Of a stretch of DNA of 64,000 bases, positions 7,730 through 16,901 are shown piece after piece; the first letter of the stretch is position 1; every line of letters starts with the position of its first letter. The notes below the pieces were generated by a model, which did not search any database, was not told where the DNA came from, and saw nothing but the letters and a program-made list of their open reading frames with translations. Origin of the DNA: Acidobacteriota bacterium (lineage in GTDB: Bacteria > Acidobacteriota > Terriglobia > Terriglobales > Acidobacteriaceae); contig QIAU01000125.1 of assembly GCA_003225055.1 (NCBI GenBank), positions 1 to 64,000 on the forward strand, given 5' to 3'. The position numbers and the translations under genes are program-made.

Positions 7730-8958
7730 GCGAATTCCGCCTGCAGCGCGTGCTCCCTGGTGACTTGTTCTAGGGGCAGCTTGATGTGAAGGCGGCTGTA
7801 GGTTGTGTTGCGCTCCGCCGGGATCCGTCCTGCTTGGTAGATCAACCGCTGAAATTCCTCCGGACTCGTGTACTGCCCCGCAGTGGCACCCGCTTCACGC
7901 GAAATATTTTCTTCCATCAAAGTTCCGCCGTAATCGTTGGCGCCGGCGTGCAGGCACAGTTGCGATAAGTCGCGGTTCAACTTCACCCACGAGACCTGCA
8001 GGTTGTTGATAGAGCCTGCGAGCAGGATGCGAGCCAGAGCATGAATTTTCAGGTGCTCAGCGAGCGTCGGACCGGGACGCGAGAGTCCCTGCTGGAACAG
8101 CAGCGTGTTGAAGTGAACGAAGCCAAGCGGCACGAATTCCGTGAAGCCCCCCGTTTCTTGCTGAATTTCGCGGAAGAGCAATAGCTGATTCACCCAATGC
8201 TCGGGCGTTTCCACGTGACCGTACATCAGAGTCGAAGTCGAGCGAATCCCGCAGCGATGGGCTGTGCGGATAACGTCCTGCCACCGCGCCGATGAAAGCT
8301 TGTTGCGGGAAAGTATGAAGCGCACATCGTCATCCAGAATTTCGGCGGCAGTCCCGGGCAGCGTGTCGAGTCCGTTATCTCGCAGCAGGGTCAGATAGTC
8401 AGCCAAGGGCATACCGGTGAGCTCGACCCCGTACACGATTTCCATCGGCGAGAACGCGTGGATGTGCATGCGAGGGACCGCCGTCTTCACGGCGCGTAGG
8501 ATGTCGCGATAATAAAAAGGAGGCAGCCCGTGGGGCAGCCCACCCTGGATGCAAACTTCTGTGGCGCCGAGCTGCCACGCTTCGACAGCTTTTTCCGCTA
8601 CCTGCTCCAGCGCAAGAAAATAACTATCAGATTCACGCGGACCCCGGCTGAACGCGCAAAACTTGCAGCCGACGAAGCAGATGTTGGTGAAATTGATATT
8701 GCGATTGACGACGTAGGTTACGATGTTCCCCACCAGTTCGCGCCGCAGAGAATCAGCCGCCACCAGCAGCCCCAGCAGATCATGGCCTTCCGCGTTGGCT
8801 ACAGCCATACACTGCTCTTGTGGAAGAACTCCTCCGTCGTGGGTCTCCAGCACGTGCTCCAGCGCCGAACGGCATACCGGAGTCATTTGTGGCGCAATGC
8901 TCGACCACTCGAGCGAGGGAAAGTCTTTCAATTCCGAACTCGACAACTTTCTGGCCAC
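7726..8958 (-). CDS. cofH: FO synthase subunit 2 (radical SAM, CofH)
   Basis: A 410-residue radical SAM enzyme. ICFVGCKFCAFSRG carries the CxxxCxxC motif for the 4Fe-4S cluster, about residues 95-105. CofH joins tyrosine-derived hydroxybenzyl to 5-amino-6-ribitylaminouracil, the first of two radical steps to the deazaflavin FO. The following HAFSPMEIVYGVELTGMP and STLMYGHVETPEHW are typical of the CofH/MqnE/MqnC superfamily. Genomic setting (cofG, cofD, cofC and cofE alongside) favours CofH over the futalosine enzymes. The start GTG follows GGAGGGA. Start and stop are close to the neighbours (9 bp after cofE, overlap with npdG). Confidence 0.92.
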   Translation of the reverse strand: MARKLSSSELKDFPSLEWSSIAPQMTPVCRSALEHVLETHDGGVLPQEQCMAVANAEGHDLLGLLVAADSLRRELVGNIVTYVVNRNINFTNICFVGCKFCAFSRGPRESDSYFLALEQVAEKAVEAWQLGATEVCIQGGLPHGLPPFYYRDILRAVKTAVPRMHIHAFSPMEIVYGVELTGMPLADYLTLLRDNGLDTLPGTAAEILDDDVRFILSRNKLSSARWQDVIRTAHRCGIRSTSTLMYGHVETPEHWVNQLLLFREIQQETGGFTEFVPLGFVHFNTLLFQQGLSRPGPTLAEHLKIHALARILLAGSINNLQVSWVKLNRDLSQLCLHAGANDYGGTLMEENISREAGATAGQYTSPEEFQRLIYQAGRIPAERNTTYSRLHIKLPLEQVTREHALQAEFA

Positions 8959-8967
8959 AACTCCCTC

Positions 8968-9732
8968 CTAGCGAAACAGGTCGTTGACGGGGGGGCGAAT
9001 CAAGTCGCGTGCCTGACCTCGACCGGGCTGATACCGGAACCCCCGAATGATACACGCTGGCGTGCGAGCCAGCTTGCCGCAGACCAGGCCCGCTGCGCAA
9101 GCCAGTTCGTCGGCCACCGCATCGACGCTCGCCCGCAGGCGATATCCGTGAGGGTCACTGCGTCCTCGATAGTCGCCGATCGCTTTCATGCCGGCCACGC
9201 CGATAGCCACTTCTGTCAGTCCCTCGCGCCAGGGCCGCCCGAAACTGTCGCTTATGATGACCGGAATCGCCAGGCGGATTCTCTTCTTCAGCTCACGATA
9301 GAGTCTCTGGGCAGAGCGATCGGGGTCTTCGGGCAGCAGCAGAGCGTGGCGACCGCCATCCACGTTGGAGACATCCACTCCGCTATTCGCGCAAACCAGA
9401 CCGTGGCGCGTCTCCGTGATCAGCACGCCTTTTCCGCGACGAACGACGCGCTTGGCCTGCCGAACCGCCACTTCCGTGACCCGGGCATCAACTCCGAAAC
9501 GCTCTCCCCAGCGGCGGGCACTGGCAGAAGGACGAATGGCTCCAAGCTCCACCAGTTGTCCCTCAGCCTTGGAGACGATCTTGTGTTTGACCACCAGGAT
9601 GTCACCTTTTTCGAGCCAGAGTTTCGCTCGTTGGATAGCGTTAGCCAGCTCGTCTACGAGGGCGTCACCGGGCTTGATTTCGCGCGGGAAGGGTACGGGG
9701 ATCACGCGTAGCTCGCCGCTTGTCTTACTCAT
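8968..9732 (-). CDS. cofE: Coenzyme F420-0:L-glutamate ligase
   Basis: A 254-residue enzyme that adds glutamates to F420-0 using GTP. The N-terminus (LRVIPVPFPREIKPGD) and the metal/GTP-binding segments DILVVKHKIVSKAEGQ and ISDSFGRPWREGLTEVAIG are diagnostic for CofE/FbiB. It is the short, archaeal-type form: the C-terminal nitroreductase domain found in actinobacterial FbiB is absent. The start overlaps the cofC stop by eight bases. The number of glutamates added cannot be predicted. Confidence 0.93.
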   Translation of the reverse strand: MSKTSGELRVIPVPFPREIKPGDALVDELANAIQRAKLWLEKGDILVVKHKIVSKAEGQLVELGAIRPSASARRWGERFGVDARVTEVAVRQAKRVVRRGKGVLITETRHGLVCANSGVDVSNVDGGRHALLLPEDPDRSAQRLYRELKKRIRLAIPVIISDSFGRPWREGLTEVAIGVAGMKAIGDYRGRSDPHGYRLRASVDAVADELACAAGLVCGKLARTPACIIRGFRYQPGRGQARDLIRPPVNDLFR

Positions 9733-10381
9733 TGGCGGCTAGCACGTAGTCTGTCAGATCCCATTGCCGCGCAAGGCGCTGGGCGCGAGTTCCTCCGGGC
9801 GCGGCAGCGAGCTGCTTGAGGTCGGCTGGATTATCCACATCAAGTGCGACCCCAGGAAGCGAGAGCACCACGCAAGGATGTCCGGTGGCACGGGCGGCAT
9901 TGCAATGTGGCTGAAAGCTGTCATTTCCGAAGCGCAGGGGAAAAAGTCCCGCCGGTTTTCGCCATGCCGCATTCGTGCCACGCCGGTCGGCAGAGGGTAC
10001 CAGTACGGAGCCGTGCTCTGGCGCGGCTCGCAAGATTCGTTCTAATTCCCAGGTTTCGAGAAGGGGAATGTCGCCGGGAATGACCAACGTGTTTTCCACG
10101 CCTTGCGACTGGCAGATTGCCGTCGCCATTTCAATGGCATCGGTCTCGCTGCGGTCGGCGGTTTCGGCAATGATCCGGAAATCGAAACGGCTGGCTAATT
10201 CCATGGCAAAGGGGTCGTGGGTGACCAACGCCACTTCATCAGGCCGCTCTGCCCATGTGCCCAGGGTTTCCAGCACGTCATGAAGCATGGCTTTCGCCAG
10301 CGCCCAGCGCGACGCCTGGTCCAGCACCGGAGACAGGCGCTGCTTCGCTTTTTGCAGATTTTTTACCGGAACCAGGATCAT
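9725..10381 (-). CDS. cofC: 2-phospholactate (or PEP) guanylyltransferase
   Basis: A 218-residue nucleotidyltransferase of the CofC/FbiD family. The N-terminus MILVPVKNLQKAKQRLS is the conserved nucleotide-binding loop of the family, and VIPGDIPLL carries the metal-binding aspartate. A longer frame begins at 10429, but the ATG at 10379-10381 starts exactly on the conserved strand and sits 2 bp after the cofD stop, so it is chosen. The enzyme activates 2-phospholactate or phosphoenolpyruvate with GTP for transfer to FO by CofD. Which three-carbon acid is used cannot be read from sequence with confidence. Confidence 0.9.
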   Translation of the reverse strand: MILVPVKNLQKAKQRLSPVLDQASRWALAKAMLHDVLETLGTWAERPDEVALVTHDPFAMELASRFDFRIIAETADRSETDAIEMATAICQSQGVENTLVIPGDIPLLETWELERILRAAPEHGSVLVPSADRRGTNAAWRKPAGLFPLRFGNDSFQPHCNAARATGHPCVVLSLPGVALDVDNPADLKQLAAAPGGTRAQRLARQWDLTDYVLAANE

Positions 10382-10383
10382 AG

Positions 10384-11343
10384 CTATTCGGTAGCGGATC
10401 GAGCGCTGCTGTCTTGGGCGGAGACACAATCGAGAACCGCCTTGGCCAACGTCATTTTGTCCAGCGACGAGCGCATAACCGTGTGGGTGCAGTGTACACG
10501 GAGGCCGCTTTTCCGCAACTCCTCTGCGTTGCGCGCGTCCCGATTGTCGACGATCAGCACGTCGAGGAAATCGGCATAGGCCCGCGCGACCCCGGCAATG
10601 GAAACGGGCAGCCCTTGCGCCGACATGAGAATTCCCGCCGGACCGGATACCGCCGCACCTGCGATGATCGGGCTTACCGCGGCCACCCTCGCTTTGCTTT
10701 CAAGCAGAGCTTTGCGAACTCCCGGAATCGCCAGAATTGGGCCGATGCTGGTCACAGGATTGCTCGGTGCTATCAGAACCAGCTTAGCCTGTTGGATCGC
10801 TTCAACCGCGCCTGGAGCCGGTTCGGCGTCCGCGGCACCCGCGAAGCGCACCGATTCGACTGGATCCTGAAACCAGCGCTGTACAAAATATTCTTCGAAG
10901 CTGAGCTCGCCGGCGGTGGGCGTCATGACCCGCGTCTCAACCCGCGAGTCACTCATCGGCAGGATGCGCGCCGCGACTCCGAGCTTACTCGCGATCTCTG
11001 CCGTGGCCTGCGACAACGTCATGCCGTGGGCCAACAGTTGGGAGCGCACCAGATGTACGGCCAGGTCACGGTCGCCGGTATGGAACCAGATCGGCTGTCC
11101 CAACTGCCCCATCGCTTGCAGGCACTGAAAGGTGTCGCCCTTGACGCCCCAGCCGCGCTCCTTGCTCAGCAGGCCGGCCAGCACGTACGTGATCGAATCC
11201 ACATCCGGGGAAACGTACAAGCCCCACCAGAGCAAGTCATCGCCGGTGTTCACAATGATGGTCAATTCCTCCTGCGCCACCACCTGGCGAAGACCGTCGA
11301 CAAACTTCGCCCCGCCCGTGCCACCCGTGAGCACGGTGATCAC
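10384..11343 (-). CDS. cofD: 2-phospho-L-lactate transferase
   Basis: A 319-residue enzyme that transfers the phospholactyl (or enolpyruvyl phosphate) group to FO, forming (dehydro-)F420-0. The start ITVLTGGTGGAKFVDGL is the classical CofD glycine-rich loop, and VNTGDDLLWWGLYVSPDVDS contains the acidic residues that bind metal and substrate. IAPSNPVTSIGPIL is also conserved. The GTG start overlaps the cofG stop (GTGA), indicating coupled translation. Full family length. Confidence 0.94.
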   Translation of the reverse strand: MITVLTGGTGGAKFVDGLRQVVAQEELTIIVNTGDDLLWWGLYVSPDVDSITYVLAGLLSKERGWGVKGDTFQCLQAMGQLGQPIWFHTGDRDLAVHLVRSQLLAHGMTLSQATAEIASKLGVAARILPMSDSRVETRVMTPTAGELSFEEYFVQRWFQDPVESVRFAGAADAEPAPGAVEAIQQAKLVLIAPSNPVTSIGPILAIPGVRKALLESKARVAAVSPIIAGAAVSGPAGILMSAQGLPVSIAGVARAYADFLDVLIVDNRDARNAEELRKSGLRVHCTHTVMRSSLDKMTLAKAVLDCVSAQDSSARSATE

Positions 11344-12530
11344 ACGGCTCTCCGCGCGTAACCTTGGGGATCGACCGCTGCCTTGATCTTCTCGGCCAGC
11401 AAACCGGGTCGGGCCATGACTTGCGGCAAAAATTCAGGATAAACAGCAAGACGTTGCTTCAACTTTTGTCCTTTGGCCTCCGTGCGCAATTCTAACTGCT
11501 CCAGGTGCGGCCAAGGTGCTTCCGGATTGATGAAATCAGGTGTCAAGGGGGATACGCCGCCCCAGTCGTTGATCCCGGCGTCCAGCAGTTCCTCATAATT
11601 GGGAGCTGAGAGATTGGGCGGCGCCTGCAGGTTGACGTCGGGCATCATGAGGCGCGCCACCGCGGCTGTGCGCAGCATGTCCTCGCGGCTCGGTTCCGCC
11701 CAGTTCCGCATGGGAATGTCGGGCTTGACTCGAAAATTTTGCACAATGACTTCTTGGATATGGCCATAGCGGCGATGTAGTTTGCGAATTGCCGCTAGAG
11801 TTTCAATGCGATCCTCAGGCGTCTCTCCAATCCCGATCAGCAGGCCCGTGGTGAAGGGAATACCCAATTTGCCGGCTTCTTCGATCGTTCGCAGGCGTTT
11901 GTGTGGAGGCTTGTCCGGTGCATTGTCGTGCGCGGCCCCCGGCTTCAGCAGGCCGGTGCTGGTGCTCTCCAGCATCAGCCCGATGCTTGGCGACCATTTA
12001 GCCAGACGCTTCAGCCACTCCGCGCTAAGCAGTCCCGGGTTGGGATGCGGCAGCAGACTGGTTTGCCGCACCACCAATTCGCACATGGCTTCCAGGTAAT
12101 GCAGGGTCGAGTTGTAGCCCAAATGATGCAGGAGAGCCCGCATCTCTGGGAAGGCCAGTTCGGGCTTGTCTCCCAGGCTGAACAGCGCTTCCGTGCAGCC
12201 CAGCTTCTCGCCCGCGTGTGCAACCTCCAGCACCTCTTCCGGGGTCATGGTGTGCGCACCGGGCTGTCCAGGATCTCGACGGAAGATGCAATAGCCGCAA
12301 TAATCGCGGCAGAGATTTGTCAGCGGGATAAAAACTTTGCGGGAATAGGTGACGACGCCCGGTTTAAAACGTTCTTTGGCGGCTCGGGCAGCGGCAAGCA
12401 AGTCCGCCAATTCGGTATCGCCGCGAATCGAGGCATAGGCGGCTTCCTGCGTCAGGGGCAGGCCGGCACGTACTTCTTCGGCAATGGAAGAAGAAAAAGT
12501 CCCCGGCCGCGTATCGGTCGTGAGCCGCAT
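11340..12530 (-). CDS. cofG: FO synthase subunit 1 (radical SAM, CofG)
   Basis: A 396-residue radical SAM enzyme. CRDYCGYCIFRRDPG holds the CxxxCxxC iron-sulfur motif near residue 75. CofG completes FO by oxidative ring closure after CofH. The C-terminal part (LLDAGINDWGGVSPLTPDFINP) is a signature of CofG. The first 60 residues are variable. It is the first gene of the minus-strand operon, and its upstream region contains the CAATTGTTCAAC array shared with the divergent GntR gene. In actinobacteria cofG and cofH are fused as fbiC; here they are separate. Confidence 0.94.
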   Translation of the reverse strand: MRLTTDTRPGTFSSSIAEEVRAGLPLTQEAAYASIRGDTELADLLAAARAAKERFKPGVVTYSRKVFIPLTNLCRDYCGYCIFRRDPGQPGAHTMTPEEVLEVAHAGEKLGCTEALFSLGDKPELAFPEMRALLHHLGYNSTLHYLEAMCELVVRQTSLLPHPNPGLLSAEWLKRLAKWSPSIGLMLESTSTGLLKPGAAHDNAPDKPPHKRLRTIEEAGKLGIPFTTGLLIGIGETPEDRIETLAAIRKLHRRYGHIQEVIVQNFRVKPDIPMRNWAEPSREDMLRTAAVARLMMPDVNLQAPPNLSAPNYEELLDAGINDWGGVSPLTPDFINPEAPWPHLEQLELRTEAKGQKLKQRLAVYPEFLPQVMARPGLLAEKIKAAVDPQGYARRAV

Positions 12531-12645
12531 TTCCGACCTCTTTTATACATTAAACCGCTAACCGAAGGAGCGGTGTGGCGGCGGGTCCAGGGCCCCCTAG
12601 GATCCGGAGTTTATGGCTCAATGGTTCCACACGCCCAAATTGACC

Positions 12646-12767
12646 CAATTGGTCAACAGCCAATTGTTCAACGACACAGCCAATTGAGCCAATTGTTCAA
12701 AAACAAACAATTGTTCAACGACAAACAATTGTTCAACAATTGTTCAACGACACAACAATTGTTCAAC
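12646..12767. promoter_or_regulatory. CAATTGTTCAAC repeat array, possible operator region
   Basis: Five exact copies of CAATTGTTCAAC begin at 12661, 12708, 12726, 12737 and 12756. A sixth, at 12690, differs only in its last base, and a seventh at 12646 has G for one T. Copies 12726 and 12737 overlap to form a 15-bp palindrome (AATTGTT, C, AACAATT). Each exact copy contains TTGTTCAAC, similar to the GT...AC arrangement of FadR-type GntR operators. The array lies between cofG (start 12530) and the divergent GntR gene (start 12838). Direct repeats with uneven spacing (29, 18, 18, 11, 19 after 12661) and no unique spacers make CRISPR impossible. A regulatory role is inferred from position; slippage-generated repeats are the alternative. 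Confidence 0.5.
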
Positions 12768-12837
12768 ACTTGACAACTTGAACATTTTCAGCGCAAGATG
12801 GCGCGCAATTTTTTTTGTGGGGTTGTTCTCTTCGCGT

Positions 12838-13593
12838 ATGGAGCACTCGCAAATTCATCGCGTTACTGTTGCCGACCAGGCCGCGGGCATATTGCGGCAA
12901 AGAATTCTGGAAGGCGAGCTGCGCCCGGGGACGCCTCTGCCGGAGATTCCCTTGGCTGAGTCCATGGGAGTTTCGCGCAACACCATGCGGGAGGCGGTCC
13001 GCATTCTTTCTATCGAGGGCCTGCTGAAGCGCAATATTCACCGCGGCGTTCGGGTGGCTCAACTCTCGTTGAGGGATGTCCAGGAGATTTACCATCTGCG
13101 TCGTATTCTGGAGATCTCAGCCGTCCACGCTGCCAAACGGGGCCGCCCAGAGGTTTTTCAGGAATTGCGCGCGGCCGTTGACGGCTATGAGGAAGCCGTC
13201 CGTTCCCGCGACTGGGCCAAGGCGGTGGGTTGGGATCTGCAGTTCCACACTCTTTTGATTCGATTCCATGGCAATCGCCGCCTGGAGAGCTTCTACCAGA
13301 AGGTCATCGGAGAGCTGCGCATGGGCATGGTGCTGGTCGATCGCAGCCATGACAACCCTGGCGGATTGGTACCGGTGCACAGGAAGCTTTATCAGTTGCT
13401 GGTGGCAGGCAAGCTCAAACAATGCGCGGCCATTCTGGCGCAACACCTGGACGATTCCGAATCGCGATTCGGGCGCATCATGGCCGGGGAAAGCTCACAC
13501 CCTGGATGGCAATCAAAGCGTGCGAACTCCGCGCGCAGCCGCAAATTGTCCACCCGTGCGGACGGTCGCGGAATCCCGGCGGTGGCCGAGTGA
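12838..13593 (+). CDS. GntR family transcriptional regulator with FCD domain
   Basis: A 251-residue repressor-type regulator. Residues 5-70 form the winged helix (VADQAAGILRQRILEGELRPG, with SMGVSRNTMREAVRIL as the recognition helix). Residues 80-210 form the FCD ligand domain. Its metal-binding set is visible: D and H in WDLQFHTLL, H in PVHRKLYQLL and H in ILAQHLDD. FCD regulators usually sense carboxylic acids from the pathway that they control. An upstream frame extends to 12778 but ATG 12838 (MEHSQIHRVTV) fits the family start. The last 35 residues are basic and low complexity. The repeat array directly upstream suggests self-control and control of cofG; the downstream catabolic genes are candidate targets. 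Confidence 0.88.
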   Translation: MEHSQIHRVTVADQAAGILRQRILEGELRPGTPLPEIPLAESMGVSRNTMREAVRILSIEGLLKRNIHRGVRVAQLSLRDVQEIYHLRRILEISAVHAAKRGRPEVFQELRAAVDGYEEAVRSRDWAKAVGWDLQFHTLLIRFHGNRRLESFYQKVIGELRMGMVLVDRSHDNPGGLVPVHRKLYQLLVAGKLKQCAAILAQHLDDSESRFGRIMAGESSHPGWQSKRANSARSRKLSTRADGRGIPAVAE

Positions 13594-13729
13594 TAAGGAC
13601 CTGACGATGAGCAAAACCACCTGGATGGCACGGGCTTTCTCGAAAGCGAAGGCGCTTACAAGTCAGGGGGCAGTGCTGGACTGTTTGATAAGGACTTCTC
13701 TAAAAAAAACGTCTTCGCGGAGATTAAGT

Positions 13730-16700
13730 ATGAAAGTGATGCATCGGCTCGCTTCCATGCTGTGCGTGGTGATGATCGTGGTCGCCGTGAGTCTGCCGGG
13801 GCAAGCGCAAGTTGTGTCCGTCACGGTTCAGGGGCGGGTGTACGACGCCAGCGGCGCCGCAGTTCCAAACGCGGCCATAACCGTCACCAACGCTGCCACC
13901 GGCCTTTCCCGCTCGACTACAAGTAGTGTCATGGGGGATTACCAGATCACGTCCCTTCCGCCCGGCGACTACACGGTCACAGCCGAGAAGAGCGGTTTTC
14001 AGAAATCGGCCAAGAAAGTTCATCTGAATATTGGTGAGGTTCGAACCCTGGATTTCAATCTGCCGCTCGGCCAGGTCAAAGAAGAAGTGATAGTGCAGGA
14101 CGTCGGCGAAGTCGCTGAACCGACGCGCACCATGGTGAGCTCGGTTATCGACGAGCAGAAAATCGAAAACCTGCCGGTGAATGGCCGCCAGTTCATTGAC
14201 TTTGCACTGTTGGCCCCGGGAGTAACAATCGGCGACACCACTTCAGGCAGCACCGATGTGATCATCGAGCCGGTCACCAAGCTTTCCTTCGCCGGTCAGA
14301 ATATTCACTACAATTTCGTCGCTATCGATGGCGCCGACAACATGTCGACGGCCTCTGGCATCCAGAAAACTACACCGTCTCAAGACGCAGTGCAGGAGTT
14401 CCGCGTCGTCAACAGCAGCTACAGCACCGAGTTCGGCAGGGCTGTCGGCGGCCTCGTGAACATCATCACCAAGAGCGGCAGCAACACTCTGCATGGCTCC
14501 GTGTATGAATATTTCCGCAACGACAAGATGGATGCCAAGAATCTGTTGGCTGCAGCCGGGGGTTTCAATAAGCTGCGCCAGAATCAGTTTGGCGGAACGC
14601 TAGGCGGACCCATCCAGAAAGATAAAACCTTCTTTTTTGGAAATTACGAAGGCCAGCGGCACACGGAATCGCCTTACTACAACTTAGCCGTGCTGCAGAA
14701 CATCTCTGCAATCAACAATGTCAAGGTCAACACATTCGGGCTTCCGGCCGAGAACCTATTTGTCAACCGTACGATCAACTACGACAACTTGCTTGCCAAA
14801 CTGGACCATAACTTCAGCCAGAAAGAATCGATGTTCGTGCGTTATTTCTTCAACGATCAGCGTTCGACCAACCTTTCCCCGCTGAATGACGGCTTTGACC
14901 TGCCCTCGGGATTTAAGAACAACACGTTCCGCGATCAGTCTCTGGTCGGCAATTTGACTTCCGTGATCTCGACTTCGCTGGTCAACGAGTTGCGCGTTCA
15001 ATACGCACACCGATTTTTCAACTTTCCCACCGTGAGCACGCAGCCTCATTTGGAGGTGTCGAACGTGTTCACCATGGGCGTGAACCGTGGCAACCCGGAC
15101 TTCTATGAAGAAGGCCGCGCGGAGTTCGTGGACACCATCACTAAAATGACGGGCCGGCATACCTTCTCTTTCGGCGGGGATTTCAACCATGTGAATACCA
15201 CCGAATCGTTCCCGCTCTTTTACCCGTTTGAAGCGGATTTCGGGAGCTTGGACGCTTTCCTGGGGAACGATTTCGTGGGTACGCCGCATCCATTCGTGAT
15301 TTTCTTTGAACGCTTTGACGCAGCGTCAGGCTTTAATGAACCGTCTTTCAGCACCTCGGTTTACCAGGGCACAGCCATTTCTTCGACCGTCCGGAACCAA
15401 GCCAGAGGAGAAATAGGGCATACTTACGAGGGCCTCTTTGTCCAGGATAAGTGGCGAGCCACGAGCAATCTGACTCTTAATTACGGACTGCGCTGGGAGG
15501 GAGAGACTTGGCCCAGCGCCGCCATCAATAATCCGCTGAAGAATTTCGATCCCCGTGCCGGTTTTTCTTATGCGCTAGGCCGTAGCCGCAATTTCGTGAT
15601 TCGTGGCGGCGCCGGGGTGTTCCACGGCACGATCCCCTCACCGCTGCTGATGTGTCAGATCCCCTCTTGTGGCGGATTGCAGAAGTACCCGGGACGCGAA
15701 AACATCCAGGATGATCTGAATGCCAAAACCCGGCTGTCGGCTTTTGGATCAAACCCCTTCGCGATGGCTGCTTCCCTGGCTGCCCTGGTCGGCGCAAACT
15801 TGCCAGTGGCGACCTATCCCAGTCCGGCGCTAGATGCGGTTATCGTTCGCTTTGCGAAAAACCACAAGTCACCTTATGGTGCGCAGGCCAGCTTTGGGGT
15901 TGAGTTTCAGCCCTTCAAAGATGCAGTTCTGGACATCACTGGCATGCATGTCCGGGGCATTCACTTGGGGAGTTTCTGGAATGTAAACCAGCCCGATCCC
16001 AATCCTGCTTTCAACGACGCGGCCCACATCGTGCACGATTCCCGCGGCCGCAGCGGGAAGAAGAATTATTACTGTTCTGCCTTTCCGAACTCTGACTGCT
16101 TGCCAGGGGCGGGCTTCGGCGTGGTCCCCGGAATTCGGACTCCCCCTTTCGGGGTCGATTTTGAGGCTGACTCCAAGTGGGATTCGCAATGGAATGGTTT
16201 GCTGGTTGATTTTAACAAACGTGTCGGCCACCACATTGGTTGGGGCGTGAGCTACACGTGGTCGAAAGGCATTGATAATGGCCCCAACCCAAGCTTCGTG
16301 CTGATCCCACAGGATAGCTGTTGTTTCAACCGGGAGAGGGCGGTTTCGGCCGATTATGTGAAGCACCGGTTCGTTGCCAATGCCATCCTGGAAGCGCCAA
16401 CCCACAAGAACGTGGTTGTGAACGGATGGCAGCTGTCAACAATCGTAAGTCTGGAATCGCCCCATTACTTCACCAAGTTCGCCGGTTTCGATGCCAATGG
16501 AGATATCTTCGGGAATAATGACCGAGTCGGCGTTGAACCGCGAAACACGTTCCCGGGAGATAGTTATCAAACCGTCGATATGCGCCTCTCACGTACCTTT
16601 GCTGTGAGCGAGAAACTGCATCTTGAGGCGATGGCCGAGGGCTTCAACCTATTGAACACTCTTAACATTCACTTCTACAACACAGCTTACGGTGCAGCAG

Positions 16701-16852
16701 ATTTCTGCCCGTTCGCCAGCGACCCAAGGGCGCAAGGTTGTTCGGCGACTCCTTCAGGCTTTCGGGAGGGGTCGCCGAACCCGTCCTATGGGACGCCCCG
16801 TTCCATCTTCAACCCGCGCCAGGTGCAGCTGGCACTGCGCTTGACCTGGTAA
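13730..16852 (+). CDS. TonB-dependent receptor with carboxypeptidase-regulatory-like domain
   Basis: A 1040-residue outer-membrane receptor. The ATG at 13730 follows GCGGAG and opens a signal peptide (MKVMHRLASMLCVVMIVV, cleaved near GQAQ). Residues 30-115 form a CarboxypepD_reg-like beta domain (VQGRVYDASGAAVPNAAI). A plug-like region follows (NLPVNGRQFIDFALLAPGV; EFGRAVGGLVNIITKSGSN), then a beta barrel ending in LALRLTW, with the terminal aromatic residue expected for barrel insertion. This architecture is expanded in Acidobacteriota and is used for uptake of large substrates. It lies 136 bp behind the GntR gene and 49 bp ahead of an LLM oxidoreductase, so it probably brings in the locus substrate. 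A longer open frame into the regulator gene is not used. Confidence 0.9.
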   Translation: MKVMHRLASMLCVVMIVVAVSLPGQAQVVSVTVQGRVYDASGAAVPNAAITVTNAATGLSRSTTSSVMGDYQITSLPPGDYTVTAEKSGFQKSAKKVHLNIGEVRTLDFNLPLGQVKEEVIVQDVGEVAEPTRTMVSSVIDEQKIENLPVNGRQFIDFALLAPGVTIGDTTSGSTDVIIEPVTKLSFAGQNIHYNFVAIDGADNMSTASGIQKTTPSQDAVQEFRVVNSSYSTEFGRAVGGLVNIITKSGSNTLHGSVYEYFRNDKMDAKNLLAAAGGFNKLRQNQFGGTLGGPIQKDKTFFFGNYEGQRHTESPYYNLAVLQNISAINNVKVNTFGLPAENLFVNRTINYDNLLAKLDHNFSQKESMFVRYFFNDQRSTNLSPLNDGFDLPSGFKNNTFRDQSLVGNLTSVISTSLVNELRVQYAHRFFNFPTVSTQPHLEVSNVFTMGVNRGNPDFYEEGRAEFVDTITKMTGRHTFSFGGDFNHVNTTESFPLFYPFEADFGSLDAFLGNDFVGTPHPFVIFFERFDAASGFNEPSFSTSVYQGTAISSTVRNQARGEIGHTYEGLFVQDKWRATSNLTLNYGLRWEGETWPSAAINNPLKNFDPRAGFSYALGRSRNFVIRGGAGVFHGTIPSPLLMCQIPSCGGLQKYPGRENIQDDLNAKTRLSAFGSNPFAMAASLAALVGANLPVATYPSPALDAVIVRFAKNHKSPYGAQASFGVEFQPFKDAVLDITGMHVRGIHLGSFWNVNQPDPNPAFNDAAHIVHDSRGRSGKKNYYCSAFPNSDCLPGAGFGVVPGIRTPPFGVDFEADSKWDSQWNGLLVDFNKRVGHHIGWGVSYTWSKGIDNGPNPSFVLIPQDSCCFNRERAVSADYVKHRFVANAILEAPTHKNVVVNGWQLSTIVSLESPHYFTKFAGFDANGDIFGNNDRVGVEPRNTFPGDSYQTVDMRLSRTFAVSEKLHLEAMAEGFNLLNTLNIHFYNTAYGAADFCPFASDPRAQGCSATPSGFREGSPNPSYGTPRSIFNPRQVQLALRLTW

Positions 16853-16901
16853 GAAACGGGGTGACGTTTGATCGGCCCCCTAGGCATCAACAGGAGCCCG
16901 C

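Noticed and set aside
12646-12767. CRISPR array
   Set aside because: Repeats are only 12 bp, spacings are irregular and partly overlapping, there are no unique spacers of constant length, and no cas genes are present.
13268-13729. N-terminal extension of the TonB receptor frame into the GntR gene
   Set aside because: It overlaps the regulator in another frame and has no signal-peptide logic. The ATG at 13730 with GGAG upstream gives a normal signal peptide.
12591-16884. Shared 11-mer GGCCCCCTAGG at 12591 and 16874 as flanks of a mobile GntR-receptor module
   Set aside because: An 11-base match in 64 kb is expected by chance; no other terminal feature or transposase is seen.
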